DNA of 64,000 nt from Lysinibacillus_B sp050613145 (GTDB taxonomy: Bacteria > Bacillota > Bacilli > Bacillales_A > Planococcaceae), in NCBI RefSeq assembly GCF_050613145.1, contig NZ_CP192507.1, positions 4,030,001 to 4,094,000 of the forward strand, written 5' to 3'. Positions within the stretch are counted from its first letter, which is position 1. Each line of letters starts with the position of its first letter. Below the pieces are notes generated by a model. It searched no databases, was not told the DNA's origin, and was given only the letters and a program-made list of their open reading frames with translations. Position numbers and translations under genes: made by a program. This document shows positions 29,997-38,659 of the stretch, piece after piece.

Positions 29997-30386
29997 CTAC
30001 ACGCGACGACGTTTTGGCGGACGGCAACCGTTATGTGGAACTGGAGTAACGTCTTTAATAGCAGTTACTTCTAAACCAGCAGCTTGAAGTGCACGAATTG
30101 CAGCTTCACGACCAGCACCAGGACCTTTAACAGTTACTTCCAACGTTTTCAGACCATGTTCAAGGGATGCTTTCGCAGCAGTTTCTGCAGCCATTTGAGC
30201 AGCAAATGGAGTTGATTTACGTGAACCACGGAAACCAAGTGAACCAGCTGAAGACCAAGAAACAGCGTTACCTTGCATATCTGTAATCGTTACGATTGTA
30301 TTGTTGAATGTAGAACGAATGTGTGCGATACCAGCTTCGATATTCTTTTTCACACGACGTTTACGAGTTTGTTGTTTACGAGCCAT
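29997..30386 (-). CDS. rpsK: 30S ribosomal protein S11
   Basis: The 129-residue protein starts MARKQQTRKRRVKKNIEAG and contains HIRSTFNNTIVTITD and the C-terminal PVPHNGCRPPKRRRV of the platform protein S11. It follows rpsM by 26 bases with AGGAGG upstream. Confidence 0.98.
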   Translation of the reverse strand: MARKQQTRKRRVKKNIEAGIAHIRSTFNNTIVTITDMQGNAVSWSSAGSLGFRGSRKSTPFAAQMAAETAAKASLEHGLKTLEVTVKGPGAGREAAIRALQAAGLEVTAIKDVTPVPHNGCRPPKRRRV

Positions 30387-30412
30387 GTTAAGAAGGAACC
30401 TCCTTTACTTAA

Positions 30413-30778
30413 TTATTTTTTCTTGTTCGCTACAGTCTTACGAGGACCTTTACGCGTACGCGCGTTGTTCTTCGTATTTTGACCACGAACTGGTAAACCA
30501 CGACGGTGACGGATACCACGGAATGAAGCGATCTCCATTAAACGTTTGATGTTTAATGAAATTTCACGGCGTAAATCACCTTCAGTTTTATATGTGTCTA
30601 ATTGTTCACGGATTTGGTTTAACTGATCTTCTGAAAGATCGCGTACGCGGATATTTTCGTCAATACCAGCTGCCGCTAATACTTTTTGAGAAGTCGTTTT
30701 ACCAATACCGTAAATGTAAGTTAATGAAATTACCACGCGTTTGTCGCGAGGAATGTCAACACCAGCAATACGTGCCAT
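30413..30778 (-). CDS. rpsM: 30S ribosomal protein S13
   Basis: The 121-residue head protein begins MARIAGVDIPRDKRVVISL and has RGIRHRRGLPVRGQNTKNNA near the C-terminus, which reaches the tRNA and the B1 intersubunit bridges. It lies between rpmJ and rpsK. Confidence 0.98.
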   Translation of the reverse strand: MARIAGVDIPRDKRVVISLTYIYGIGKTTSQKVLAAAGIDENIRVRDLSEDQLNQIREQLDTYKTEGDLRREISLNIKRLMEIASFRGIRHRRGLPVRGQNTKNNARTRKGPRKTVANKKK

Positions 30779-30802
30779 GTACGTTGTGCACCTCCTTAAA
30801 TA

Positions 30803-30916
30803 TTACCCTTGTTTTTGTTTGTGTTTAGGATTTTCACAGATTACCATTACTTTACCGCGTCGGCGAATTACTTTACATTTTTCGCAGATCGGTTTCACAG
30901 ATGGTCTCACTTTCAT
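30803..30916 (-). CDS. rpmJ: 50S ribosomal protein L36, zinc-ribbon form
   Basis: The 37-codon gene encodes [20 protein letters not shown] followed by [17 protein letters not shown]. The C-x2-C ... C-x4-H zinc ligands are intact, so this is the Zn-dependent C+ form. AGGAGG precedes the ATG at 30916. It sits between infA and rpsM as in Bacillus. Confidence 0.97.
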
Positions 30917-30953
30917 CTAACCTAACCTCCTTAATAGTCCGGAGTGCAAAAGA

Positions 30954-31172
30954 TTATTTAAAACGGTATGTGATACGACCGCGAGTTAAATCATAAGGAG
31001 ATAACTCAATAGTAACCTTATCTCCAGGTAGGATACGAATAAAGTGCATACGAATCTTTCCAGAAACGTGTGCAAGCACCGTGTGCCCATTTTCTAATTC
31101 TACCTTAAACATCGCGTTTGGCAAAGTCTCAACAACTGTCCCTTCGACTTCAATTACATCGTCTTTCGCCAT
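30954..31172 (-). CDS. infA: Translation initiation factor IF-1
   Basis: The 72-residue OB-fold protein begins MAKDDVIEVEGTVVETLPNA and ends GRITYRFK, the full conserved length. IF-1 blocks the A site of 30S during initiation. I used ATG 31172; a TTG three bases upstream is possible. It lacks the usual map neighbour: 425 bases without a gene separate it from adk, with a TATAAT element and a structured leader. Confidence 0.97.
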   Translation of the reverse strand: MAKDDVIEVEGTVVETLPNAMFKVELENGHTVLAHVSGKIRMHFIRILPGDKVTIELSPYDLTRGRITYRFK

Positions 31173-31175
31173 CAA

Positions 31176-31429
31176 CCCTTAGCTCCCTTCTATATGCAAT
31201 TTCTGATTCCCTTGAGAATCAAAGCAACTGTTTTCTTCTAGTAAGAAGCAACCCATTAACATATGTCCGGATTGTATGAGAGATGTTTGAAAGACGCTCG
31301 TCTGGTTTCGCTTCACACAATCCACGGAATAGAACAGGTCCGGTTAAGGAACTGTCTTCCTTATGTTCATACGATAGCCGGAATGTCTAGGATGGGCTAC
31401 CCCCACCCATTTACACAGATGCTTCCACG
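31176..31429 (-). promoter_or_regulatory. Structured 5' leader of infA (candidate)
   Basis: About 250 nt between a predicted start and infA contain several self-pairing segments on the - strand: ATGGG-CCCAT around a G-rich loop (near 31390-31410), AAGGAA-GACAG-TTCCTT (31347-31363) and AGACG-AG-CGTCT (31292-31303), plus two CCGGAC copies. No open frame of note is present. Its role is unknown. Confidence 0.35.
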
Positions 31430-31435
31430 AAACCC

Positions 31436-31441
31436 ATTATA
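31436..31441 (-). promoter_or_regulatory. Candidate -10 element for infA
   Basis: A perfect TATAAT on the - strand with start near 31429. The -35 is weak (TGTGGA at a 16-base spacing), so activity is uncertain. Confidence 0.4.
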
Positions 31442-31597
31442 CCTTTTTTCCGAAGCGTCCACACGCCGTAGCGCTCAATTTCGTCTATAAAGATATATAC
31501 CGGGCACAATATGCTTTTGCAACTCTCAAAAAATTAGTTTTCCTGTTGCCTCCGCTTTTGACCTTACGCAGAAGCGTATCTAGCGCCCGGTCAGGTA

Positions 31598-32251
31598 TCA
31601 GCTGCGGATGCCCTGTAATAGAGCGTCAAGATCAGCGAATACTTTTTCAATATCCTGCTGTCCATCAATATTCGTTAAAACGCCTTTCGCTTGATAAAAA
31701 TCAAGTAAAGGTTGTGCTTGATTCATATTTACTTCCAGACGGTTTGTTACCGTTTCAGGATTATCATCCGCACGTGTATAAAGCTCGCCGCCATCTTTAT
31801 CACATTTCCCTTCCTCTTTTGGAGGATTGAAAACGAGGTGATAAGATGCACCACAAGATTTACAAATACGACGACCACTTAGGCGTGCTACTAGTTCATC
31901 TTTGTCAACTTGGATGTTGATTGTATGCTCAACCGGACGACCAAGCGCTTCTAAAATGTTATCTAGCGCTTCCGCTTGCGGAACTGTACGTGGGAATCCA
32001 TCTAATAAGAATCCTTTTTCGCAATCCGATTGTGAAAGTCGCTCACGCACGATACCAATCGTTACTTCATCAGGAACTAATTGCCCTTGATCCATAAACG
32101 ATTTAGCTTGTAAGCCTAATTCTGTGCCGTCTTTAATTGCAGCACGAAACATATCGCCTGTAGAAATATGAGGGATTGCGTACTTCTCAACAATTTTCTC
32201 TGCCTGAGTGCCTTTACCTGCACCAGGTAGACCCATTAAAACGATATTCAT
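31598..32251 (-). CDS. adk: Adenylate kinase
   Basis: The 217-residue enzyme interconverts ATP + AMP and 2 ADP. The P-loop is GLPGAGKGTQ near residue 7, the AMP-binding region is GDMFRAA, and FLLDGFPRT is near 81. The LID carries C-x2-C ... C-x2-D (ICKSCGASYH ... GKCDKDG), a zinc-binding Gram-positive LID. The start at ATG 32251 (MNIVLMGLPG) has GGGGAG seven bases upstream. It is followed not by map but by a gene-free stretch. Confidence 0.97.
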   Translation of the reverse strand: MNIVLMGLPGAGKGTQAEKIVEKYAIPHISTGDMFRAAIKDGTELGLQAKSFMDQGQLVPDEVTIGIVRERLSQSDCEKGFLLDGFPRTVPQAEALDNILEALGRPVEHTINIQVDKDELVARLSGRRICKSCGASYHLVFNPPKEEGKCDKDGGELYTRADDNPETVTNRLEVNMNQAQPLLDFYQAKGVLTNIDGQQDIEKVFADLDALLQGIRS

Positions 32252-32331
32252 ACGTAATTTCTCCCCCTGTAACAAAACTTATCTACTGTGATAGCTGGTT
32301 AAGGAAACAAAAACGTTTCCCTAAACCTGCA

Positions 32332-33627
32332 TTATTTCATAAAGCCTTTATAATGACGTTTCACTAGTTGCGATTCTAGTTGCTTCATTGTCTCTAACGC
32401 TACACCGACTACGATAATTAAACTCGTACCACCAATCTGCACTGAAGCAGGAAGGTTCATAAAGTTAATAAATAGAATCGGGATAGCTGAGATGACAACA
32501 AGGAAAATTGCCCCTACGAAAGTTAAACGGTAAAGAACTTTTGTTAAATAAGTTTGCGTATCATTCCCTGGGCGAATGCCTGGAATGTATGCGCCTTGTT
32601 TTTTCAAGTTGTCAGCCACATTTTCAGGATTCACTTGAATGAATGCATAGAAGTATGTGAATGCAATGATCAGCGTAACATAGACTACAAAACCAATAGG
32701 ATGTGTATACGTCAAATTATTTGTAATCCAAGTCGTTACACTATTTTGACCAAAGAATGTAGCAAGCGTTTGCGGTGTTACAAGGAACGCTACTGCGAAG
32801 ATTACCGGAATAACCCCTGCAGCATTTACTTTTAACGGTAAGTGCGTTTGTTGCCCACCAACCGCCTGACCACGACCGGCAACTCGTTTTGCGTATTGAA
32901 TCGGAATTTTACGTAACGCTTGTTGTACGTAAATAACCCCTACAACAATAGCTAATAGCACTAAAACTAAAAGGGCTAAAATGGCAATGTTAATGAATAA
33001 CTGTTCACCAGCACCTTCAATTTGTTGTGCATATACTTGGTTTACTGCATTTGGAATCGCGGCAGCAATACCAGCGAAGATAATAATGGAAATACCATTA
33101 CCAACACCATGTGCAGTAATTTGCTCAGCTAACCACAGAAGGAATGCTGTCCCAGCTGTCAGTACAATGGCAATTGTTAAATAAGATTCAATGCTTGTAT
33201 CTGTAATCAATGATCCACCGTAGAATTGGTTGAAACCAAACGACATCGCAAATGATTGAATAAAGCCAAGCACGATCGTAAAGTAACGAGTGAATTGCGC
33301 GAGTTTACGTCGCCCTACTTCACCTTGCTTTGCCCACTCTGCAAACTTTGGTACAACGTCCATTTGCAATAACTGAACAATAATTGAGGCTGTGATGTAC
33401 GGCATAATCCCCATCGCAAAGATAGAGAAGTTAGACAGTGCACCACCGCCAAATGTATTGAGGAAGCCAACAAGACTAAACTCGTCAGTCGCCTTTAATA
33501 CATTTGCGTCAACGTTTGGTACCGGGATAAACGTCCCGATACGAAAAACGATTAACATTAAAAGTGTGAAGATGATTTTATTTCGTATATCTCGAACGCG
33601 CATAAAGTTAGAGATCGTCTGAAACAT
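32332..33627 (-). CDS. secY: Protein translocase subunit SecY
   Basis: The 431-residue, ten-helix channel protein of the Sec translocon. Conserved blocks include MFQTISNFMRVRDIRNKI, the plug region after TFIPVPNVDA, GIMPYITASIIVQLL, and the cytosolic loops GRGQAVGGQQTHLPLKVN and QVNPENVADNLKKQGAYIPGIRPG. Its ATG overlaps the rplO stop by one base, and adk follows 80 bases on. Confidence 0.98.
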   Translation of the reverse strand: MFQTISNFMRVRDIRNKIIFTLLMLIVFRIGTFIPVPNVDANVLKATDEFSLVGFLNTFGGGALSNFSIFAMGIMPYITASIIVQLLQMDVVPKFAEWAKQGEVGRRKLAQFTRYFTIVLGFIQSFAMSFGFNQFYGGSLITDTSIESYLTIAIVLTAGTAFLLWLAEQITAHGVGNGISIIIFAGIAAAIPNAVNQVYAQQIEGAGEQLFINIAILALLVLVLLAIVVGVIYVQQALRKIPIQYAKRVAGRGQAVGGQQTHLPLKVNAAGVIPVIFAVAFLVTPQTLATFFGQNSVTTWITNNLTYTHPIGFVVYVTLIIAFTYFYAFIQVNPENVADNLKKQGAYIPGIRPGNDTQTYLTKVLYRLTFVGAIFLVVISAIPILFINFMNLPASVQIGGTSLIIVVGVALETMKQLESQLVKRHYKGFMK

Positions 33628-34067
33628 TAAATCACCTCAGTTGTTCCGCCAGCATTCTCGATTGCTTCTTTAGCAGAAGCTGAGAATTTGTGAGCTTTTA
33701 CAGTCAGCTTCACATTTAAAGTTCCGTTACCTAAAACTTTAATGCCTGCTTTCTCGTTACTCACTACACCAGTTTCTACTAATAATGCAGGTGTTACTTC
33801 TGCACCATCTTCGAAACGGTTTAATGCATCAAGGTTAACGATAGCGTACTCTTTACGGTTGATGTTCGTAAAGCCGCGTTTCGGTAAACGACGGAAAAGT
33901 GGGTTTTGACCCCCCTCAAATCCTGGACGAACGCCGCCGCCTGAACGAGCGTTTTGACCTTTATGACCTTTACCTGCAGTTTTACCGTTACCAGAACCGA
34001 TACCACGACCAACACGGTTACGTTCTTTACGAGATCCTTCTGCTGGTTTTAACTCATGAAGTTTCAT
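33627..34067 (-). CDS. rplO: 50S ribosomal protein L15
   Basis: The 146-residue protein begins MKLHELKPAEGSRKERNRVG and has the Gly/Arg-rich N-terminal extension GRGIGSGNGKTAGKGHKGQ followed by FEGGQNPLFRRLPKRGF. The start was chosen at 34067, nine bases after AAGGAGGTG. It is a late 50S assembly protein, coupled to secY. Confidence 0.97.
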   Translation of the reverse strand: MKLHELKPAEGSRKERNRVGRGIGSGNGKTAGKGHKGQNARSGGGVRPGFEGGQNPLFRRLPKRGFTNINRKEYAIVNLDALNRFEDGAEVTPALLVETGVVSNEKAGIKVLGNGTLNVKLTVKAHKFSASAKEAIENAGGTTEVI

Positions 34068-34102
34068 ACTAGATGGCACCTCCTTGTTCAATGTTGTTGA
34101 AA

Positions 34103-34282
34103 TTAAATTTCTTTTACAGTAACTAAGTGAGCTACTTTTGTTAACATACCGCGAATAGCTGCGTTGTCAGCTTGTTCAACAGTTTGGTTTGTTTTACGTA
34201 AACCTAAAGCTTCAATCGTTTTACGTTGTGCCGGTTTAGTACCGATCACAGATTTAGTAAGGGTGATTTGTAATTTAGCCAT
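34103..34282 (-). CDS. rpmD: 50S ribosomal protein L30
   Basis: The 59-residue protein begins MAKLQITLTKSVIGTKPAQR, includes KTIEALGLRKTNQTVEQADN and ends VAHLVTVKEI, the full bacterial length. It lies between rpsE and rplO with GGGGGG upstream, and is one of the small genes easily missed. Confidence 0.97.
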   Translation of the reverse strand: MAKLQITLTKSVIGTKPAQRKTIEALGLRKTNQTVEQADNAAIRGMLTKVAHLVTVKEI

Positions 34283-34295
34283 TATAATTCCCCCC

Positions 34296-34796
34296 TTATC
34301 CTAATAATTCTTCCACTGATTTACCGCGTAGCTTTGCAACGTCCTCTGCGCGTTTTAATTCAGCTAAACCTGCTACAGTTGCACGCACCATGTTGATTGG
34401 TGTGTTTGAACCTAGAGATTTTGAAAGAATATCAGTAATACCAGCAAGTTCTAGTACGGCACGTACTGGACCACCAGCGATAACCCCTGTACCAGGAGCT
34501 GCAGGTTTAATTAAGATTGAACCTGCACCGAAGCGACCTTGCACTAAGTGTGGAGTAGTTCCACCTACGCGTGGTACTTCGATTAAGTTTTTCTTCGCGT
34601 CTTCAACAGCTTTGCGGATTGCGTCTGGTACCTCTTGTGCTTTACCAGTACCGAAACCTACATGACCGTTTTTATCTCCAACTACAACTAATGCAGTGAA
34701 GCGGAAGCGACGACCACCTTTAACAACTTTAGCAACACGGTTAATTGTAACTACGCGTTCTTCAAGTTCTAATTTGTTTGCGTCAATGCGACTCAT
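34296..34796 (-). CDS. rpsE: 30S ribosomal protein S5
   Basis: The 166-residue protein has the double-stranded-RNA-binding N-terminal domain (ERVVTINRVAKVVKGGRRFR) and the C-terminal GTGVIAGGPVRAVLELAGI. The loop KGGRRF, where spectinomycin resistance changes occur, looks wild type. S5 helps accuracy and mRNA unwinding. Confidence 0.98.
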   Translation of the reverse strand: MSRIDANKLELEERVVTINRVAKVVKGGRRFRFTALVVVGDKNGHVGFGTGKAQEVPDAIRKAVEDAKKNLIEVPRVGGTTPHLVQGRFGAGSILIKPAAPGTGVIAGGPVRAVLELAGITDILSKSLGSNTPINMVRATVAGLAELKRAEDVAKLRGKSVEELLG

Positions 34797-34817
34797 GAAG
34801 TATGTCCCTCCTTCTTA

Positions 34818-35177
34818 TTAAAATTCTAAGCCGTTTTCACGTGCAGCTTCAGCTAAAGCTTTTACACGTCCATGATATAAGTAACCACCACGGTCAAATA
34901 CCACAGTAGTAATATTTTTTTCAACAGCGCGTTTTGCGATGATTTCACCGATTTTCGCAGCTGCTTCTACGTTTGAACCAGCACCCTCGAATTCTTTTTC
35001 TTGAGTGTTAGCAGAAACTAAAGTTACGCCAGCTACGTCATCGATAAGTTGTGCATAAATGTTCTTGTTTGAACGGAATACGTTTAAACGAGGACGTACA
35101 GCAGTACCAGAGATTTTAGCACGAACACGCCCATGACGTTTCTTACGAACTTGATTTTTATCTTGTTTCGTAATCAT
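34818..35177 (-). CDS. rplR: 50S ribosomal protein L18
   Basis: The 119-residue 5S-rRNA-binding protein starts MITKQDKNQVRKKRHGRVRA and ends VKALAEAARENGLEF. ATG 35177 lies eight bases after AAAGGAG; the GTG at 35186 is too close to it. Confidence 0.97.
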   Translation of the reverse strand: MITKQDKNQVRKKRHGRVRAKISGTAVRPRLNVFRSNKNIYAQLIDDVAGVTLVSANTQEKEFEGAGSNVEAAAKIGEIIAKRAVEKNITTVVFDRGGYLYHGRVKALAEAARENGLEF

Positions 35178-35209
35178 AGAGGTCACTCCTTTCTAATGCT
35201 TATGCAGCA

Positions 35210-35749
35210 TTATTTACCTGTTTTACCTTCTTTACGACGAACGAATTCGCCTTCGTAACGGATACCTTTACCTTTGTATGGCTCTGGTGGACGAACGTCA
35301 CGAATGTTAGATGCTAATGCACCAACGCGTTCTTTAGAAATACCTTTTACGATAATCTTCGTGTTTGAAGGAACTTCGATCTCTAAGCCTTCTTCTGGTG
35401 TGAACTCTACTGGATGAGAGTAACCTACGTTCAGTACAAGCTTTTTACCTTGTAATTGAGCACGGTAACCAACACCGATAAGTTCTAGAGAGCGTGAGAA
35501 ACCTTCAGAAACACCAGTTACCATGTTAGCTAGTAACGCACGAGTTGTACCGTGGTTTGTACGGTGTTCTTTAGACTCAGAAGGACGAACAACAGTTACG
35601 ATGTTGCCTTCTTGCTCGATTTTCATATCTTGATGGAATTGACGAGTTAATTCGCCTTTAGGACCTTTCACTGTAACTGTGTTGTCAGCAGCGACCGCAA
35701 CAGTTACACCTGCAGGTACCTCGATAAGTTTTTTACCTACGCGAGACAT
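35210..35749 (-). CDS. rplF: 50S ribosomal protein L6
   Basis: The 179-residue protein has two L6 folds: MSRVGKKLIEVPAGVTVAV and, in the C-terminal half, GVGYRAQLQGKKLVLNVGYSHPV and the conserved PEPYKGKGIRYEGE. It lies near the GTPase centre of 50S. Confidence 0.98.
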   Translation of the reverse strand: MSRVGKKLIEVPAGVTVAVAADNTVTVKGPKGELTRQFHQDMKIEQEGNIVTVVRPSESKEHRTNHGTTRALLANMVTGVSEGFSRSLELIGVGYRAQLQGKKLVLNVGYSHPVEFTPEEGLEIEVPSNTKIIVKGISKERVGALASNIRDVRPPEPYKGKGIRYEGEFVRRKEGKTGK

Positions 35750-35780
35750 TTAGTTGCACCTCCATTCTTTTTGTTGCTAA

Positions 35781-36179
35781 TTACCAAACGTATGCTAAGA
35801 TTTCTCCGCCAACTTTTTTAGCGCGAGCTTCTTTGTCAGTTAATAAACCTTGTGAAGTTGATACTAAAGCGATACCAAGACCGTTTAATACTTTTGGCAC
35901 TTCATCAGTTTTAGCGTATACGCGTAAACCTGGTTTAGAAATACGTTTTAAGCCAGTGATAACACGCTCGTTATCTTTACCGTATTTTAAGAAGATACGG
36001 ATGATACCTTGCTTGTTGTCCTCTACGTACTCTACGTCACGGATGAAACCTTCACGCTTTAAGATTTCAGCGATTTGTTTTTTAAGGTTAGAAGCCGGAA
36101 CCTCTAACTTCTCGTGACGAACCATGTTCGCATTACGGATGCGAGTAAGCATATCTGCAATCGGATCAGTCATTGTCAT
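35781..36179 (-). CDS. rpsH: 30S ribosomal protein S8
   Basis: The 132-residue protein begins MTMTDPIADMLTRIRNANMV and ends LVSTSQGLLTDKEARAKKVGGEILAYVW. It binds helix 21 of 16S, and in many bacteria S8 controls its own operon. The start matches Bacillus orthologs. Confidence 0.98.
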   Translation of the reverse strand: MTMTDPIADMLTRIRNANMVRHEKLEVPASNLKKQIAEILKREGFIRDVEYVEDNKQGIIRIFLKYGKDNERVITGLKRISKPGLRVYAKTDEVPKVLNGLGIALVSTSQGLLTDKEARAKKVGGEILAYVW

Positions 36180-36209
36180 GAAAATTTACCTCCTTCCCAA
36201 ATTAGGGGA

Positions 36210-36395
36210 TTACCAGCTGGCTTTTTTAACGCCAGGAATTTGTCCCTTATATGCAAGTTCACGGAAACAAATACGGCAAAGTTTAAATTTGCGGTATACA
36301 GAATGTGGACGACCACAGCGTTCACAGCGTGTATATTCTTGAACTTTAAACTTTTGCTTACGTTGTTGTTTAACGATCATTGATTTTTTAGCCAC
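36210..36395 (-). CDS. rpsN: 30S ribosomal protein S14, zinc-binding type Z
   Basis: The 61-residue short form has C-x2-C ... C-x2-C (RCERCGRPHS ... FKLCRICFR), so it binds zinc. The longer Zn-independent paralog would be elsewhere. It lies between rplE and rpsH. Confidence 0.98.
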   Translation of the reverse strand: MAKKSMIVKQQRKQKFKVQEYTRCERCGRPHSVYRKFKLCRICFRELAYKGQIPGVKKASW

Positions 36396-36417
36396 GTTTT
36401 CGCCCTCCTTGATTTAA

Positions 36418-36957
36418 TTACTTTTGGAACGGCATACCGAATTGTGTCAATAACTCGCGAGCTTCTTCATCAGAATTCGCAGTCGTTACGATCACGATGT
36501 CCATACCGCGTACTTTCGAAACTTTATCGTAATCGATTTCAGGGAAAATTAGTTGCTCTTTCACACCTAAAGTGTAGTTACCGCGACCATCGAATGCTTT
36601 TTTAGAAACACCACGGAAGTCACGTACACGTGGAAGTGCGATAGCGATTAATTTATCCAAGAATTCATACATACGCTCACCGCGTAATGTAACTTTAGCA
36701 CCGATAGGCATACCTTCACGTAGACGGAAACCTGCGATCGATTTTTTCGCTTTAGTTACTACTGGTTTTTGACCAGTGATAATTGTTAATTCTTCAACAG
36801 CTGCATCTAGAGCTTTAGAGTTTTGAACTGCGTCACCAACACCCATGTTGATTACGATTTTCTCAACTTTTGGCAATTGCATAACTGATTTATATCCGAA
36901 TTTGCTCATAAGAGCTGGAGAAACTTCATTTAAATATTTTTCTTTAAGGCGGCTCAT
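36418..36957 (-). CDS. rplE: 50S ribosomal protein L5
   Basis: The 179-residue 5S-binding protein begins MSRLKEKYLNEVSPALMSKF, includes KVEKIVINMGVGDAVQNSK and ends DEEARELLTQFGMPFQK. It forms the B1b bridge with S13. Confidence 0.98.
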   Translation of the reverse strand: MSRLKEKYLNEVSPALMSKFGYKSVMQLPKVEKIVINMGVGDAVQNSKALDAAVEELTIITGQKPVVTKAKKSIAGFRLREGMPIGAKVTLRGERMYEFLDKLIAIALPRVRDFRGVSKKAFDGRGNYTLGVKEQLIFPEIDYDKVSKVRGMDIVIVTTANSDEEARELLTQFGMPFQK

Positions 36958-36987
36958 GTAGTTTTACCTCCCTTCATGGTTTACTTA

Positions 36988-37296
36988 TTAGTCGATTACT
37001 ACACCGGATTTTTTTGCAACACGAACTTTTTTGCCGTTTTCGATTTTGTAACCTACACGAGTCGGCTCGCCAGATTTTGGATCGATTAGCATTACGTTCG
37101 AAACGTGGATTGCAGCTTCTTGAGATACAATACCACCTTGTGGGTTAAGTTGGTTAGGTTTAACGTGTTTCTTAACGATGTTTACACCTTCAACAAGAAC
37201 GCGGTCTTGTTTAGGATAAGCAGCTAAGATAACGCCCTCTTTACCTTTATCTTTACCAGTAATTACTTTTACTTTGTCGCCCTTTTTAACATGCAT
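36988..37296 (-). CDS. rplX: 50S ribosomal protein L24
   Basis: The 102-residue protein begins MHVKKGDKVKVITGKDKGKE (KOW motif). ATG 37296 follows AGGAGGT by about ten bases; an upstream GTG/ATG frame extension to 37329 runs into the rplN gap and was rejected. L24 is an assembly initiator. Confidence 0.97.
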   Translation of the reverse strand: MHVKKGDKVKVITGKDKGKEGVILAAYPKQDRVLVEGVNIVKKHVKPNQLNPQGGIVSQEAAIHVSNVMLIDPKSGEPTRVGYKIENGKKVRVAKKSGVVID

Positions 37297-37333
37297 TATG
37301 TGTCGCACCTCCTTGATTGGTACTGTCATGAAA

Positions 37334-37702
37334 TTAAAGAACTTCTGGAGCTAGAGAAACGATCTTCATGAAGTTGCTATCACGTAATTCACGTGCAACA
37401 GGTCCGAAAATACGAGTTCCGCGTGGAGACTTATCATCTTTGATGATTACGCAAGCGTTCTCGTCAAATTTGATATAAGTACCGTCTTTACGACGTACAC
37501 CCGATTTTGTGCGAACGATAACAGCCTTAACAACGTCACCTTTCTTGACAACGCCACCTGGTGTTGCTTTCTTAACTGTACATACGACGATATCGCCGAT
37601 GTTAGCAGTTTTACGTCCAGAACCACCAAGTACTTTAATTGTTAATACTTCACGTGCACCTGAGTTGTCAGCAACTTTCATACGACTTTCTTGTTGGATC
37701 AC
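37334..37702 (-). CDS. rplN: 50S ribosomal protein L14
   Basis: The 122-residue protein begins MIQQESRMKVADNSGAREVL and ends FMKIVSLAPEVL, the full conserved length. It contacts 16S in bridge B8 and binds the silencing factor RsfS. Confidence 0.98.
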   Translation of the reverse strand: MIQQESRMKVADNSGAREVLTIKVLGGSGRKTANIGDIVVCTVKKATPGGVVKKGDVVKAVIVRTKSGVRRKDGTYIKFDENACVIIKDDKSPRGTRIFGPVARELRDSNFMKIVSLAPEVL

Positions 37703-37747
37703 TTAGGTTACCTCCCTCCGGAATTTGGTTTATTTCCGAAATAGTTA

Positions 37748-38011
37748 TTAGATAATAACCGCTTTTTCTACAACTTCCACTACGCGGAAACGTTTAGTAG
37801 CTGATAGCGGGCGAGTTTCCATGATACGTACGATATCACCGATTTTCGCTGTGTTTAACTCATCATGAGCTTTAAACTTTTTAGAGTACTTTACACGCTT
37901 ACCGTATAATTTGTGCTTCTTGTAAGTTTCAACAAGAACAGTAACTGTTTTGTCCATTTTGTCAGAAACAACACGGCCAGTGTAAACTTTGCGTTGATTA
38001 CGCTCAGTCAT
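37748..38011 (-). CDS. rpsQ: 30S ribosomal protein S17
   Basis: The 87-residue OB-fold protein begins MTERNQRKVYTGRVVSDKMD and has CPLS-equivalent GDIVRIMETRPLSATKRFRV. It lies between rpmC and rplN. Confidence 0.98.
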   Translation of the reverse strand: MTERNQRKVYTGRVVSDKMDKTVTVLVETYKKHKLYGKRVKYSKKFKAHDELNTAKIGDIVRIMETRPLSATKRFRVVEVVEKAVII

Positions 38012-38035
38012 GCCTGAAAACCTCCTTTATCAGTT

Positions 38036-38233
38036 TTATTGTGCACTGATTTCTCTTTCACGAATCACAGTTTTCATACGCGCAATCGCTTTACGAACTT
38101 CACGAATGCGAGCTGTGTTTTCTAATTGACCAGTCGCCAATTGGAAGCGAAGGTTGAAAAGCTCTTCTTTCAGTGATTTCACTTTTAATTCAATTTCAGA
38201 AGTGGCAAGGTCACGGATTTCATTAGCTTTCAT
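38036..38233 (-). CDS. rpmC: 50S ribosomal protein L29
   Basis: The 65-residue helical protein begins MKANEIRDLATSEIELKVKS and includes ELFNLRFQLATGQLENTARI. The start ATG 38233 lies 11 bases inside the rplP 3' end, so the two are coupled. L29 sits at the tunnel exit beside L23. Confidence 0.97.
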   Translation of the reverse strand: MKANEIRDLATSEIELKVKSLKEELFNLRFQLATGQLENTARIREVRKAIARMKTVIREREISAQ

Positions 38234-38657
38234 TAGATTCACCACCAGTTTCTTGACGTTTTACGATCTTACATTTAACAGGAAGTTTGTGTGATGCTAA
38301 ACGAAGTGCTTCGCGTGCGATTTCTTCAGATACGCCAGCAATTTCGAACATTACTTTTCCTGGTTTTACTACTGCTACCCAGCCTTCAGGAGAACCTTTA
38401 CCAGAACCCATGCGGACTTCTAGAGGCTTTTTAGTGTAAGGCTTATGCGGGAAGATTTTAATCCAAACTTTACCGCCACGTTTCATGTAACGTGTCATAG
38501 CAATACGGGCAGATTCGATTTGACGGTTTGTAATCCAAGATGCTGTAGTAGCTTGTAAGCCCCACTCACCGAAAACTACTTCTTTACCGCCTTTCGCTTC
38601 GCCACGCATGTTACCACGGTGTTCACGACGATATTTTACGCGTTTTGGTAATAACAT
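38223..38657 (-). CDS. rplP: 50S ribosomal protein L16
   Basis: The 144-residue protein begins MLLPKRVKYRREHRGNMRGE and includes KVWIKIFPHKPYTKKPLEVRMG and GKGSPEGWVAVVKPGKVMFEI. It binds the A-site tRNA elbow; mutations there confer evernimicin resistance elsewhere, and none is evident here. Confidence 0.98.
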   Translation of the reverse strand: MLLPKRVKYRREHRGNMRGEAKGGKEVVFGEWGLQATTASWITNRQIESARIAMTRYMKRGGKVWIKIFPHKPYTKKPLEVRMGSGKGSPEGWVAVVKPGKVMFEIAGVSEEIAREALRLASHKLPVKCKIVKRQETGGESNES

Positions 38658-38659
38658 AA

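Noticed and set aside
31176..31597. Remnant of map or of a YbzG/KOW gene
   Set aside because: No peptide resembling methionine aminopeptidase or a KOW protein in any frame on the - strand; the sequence looks like a leader.
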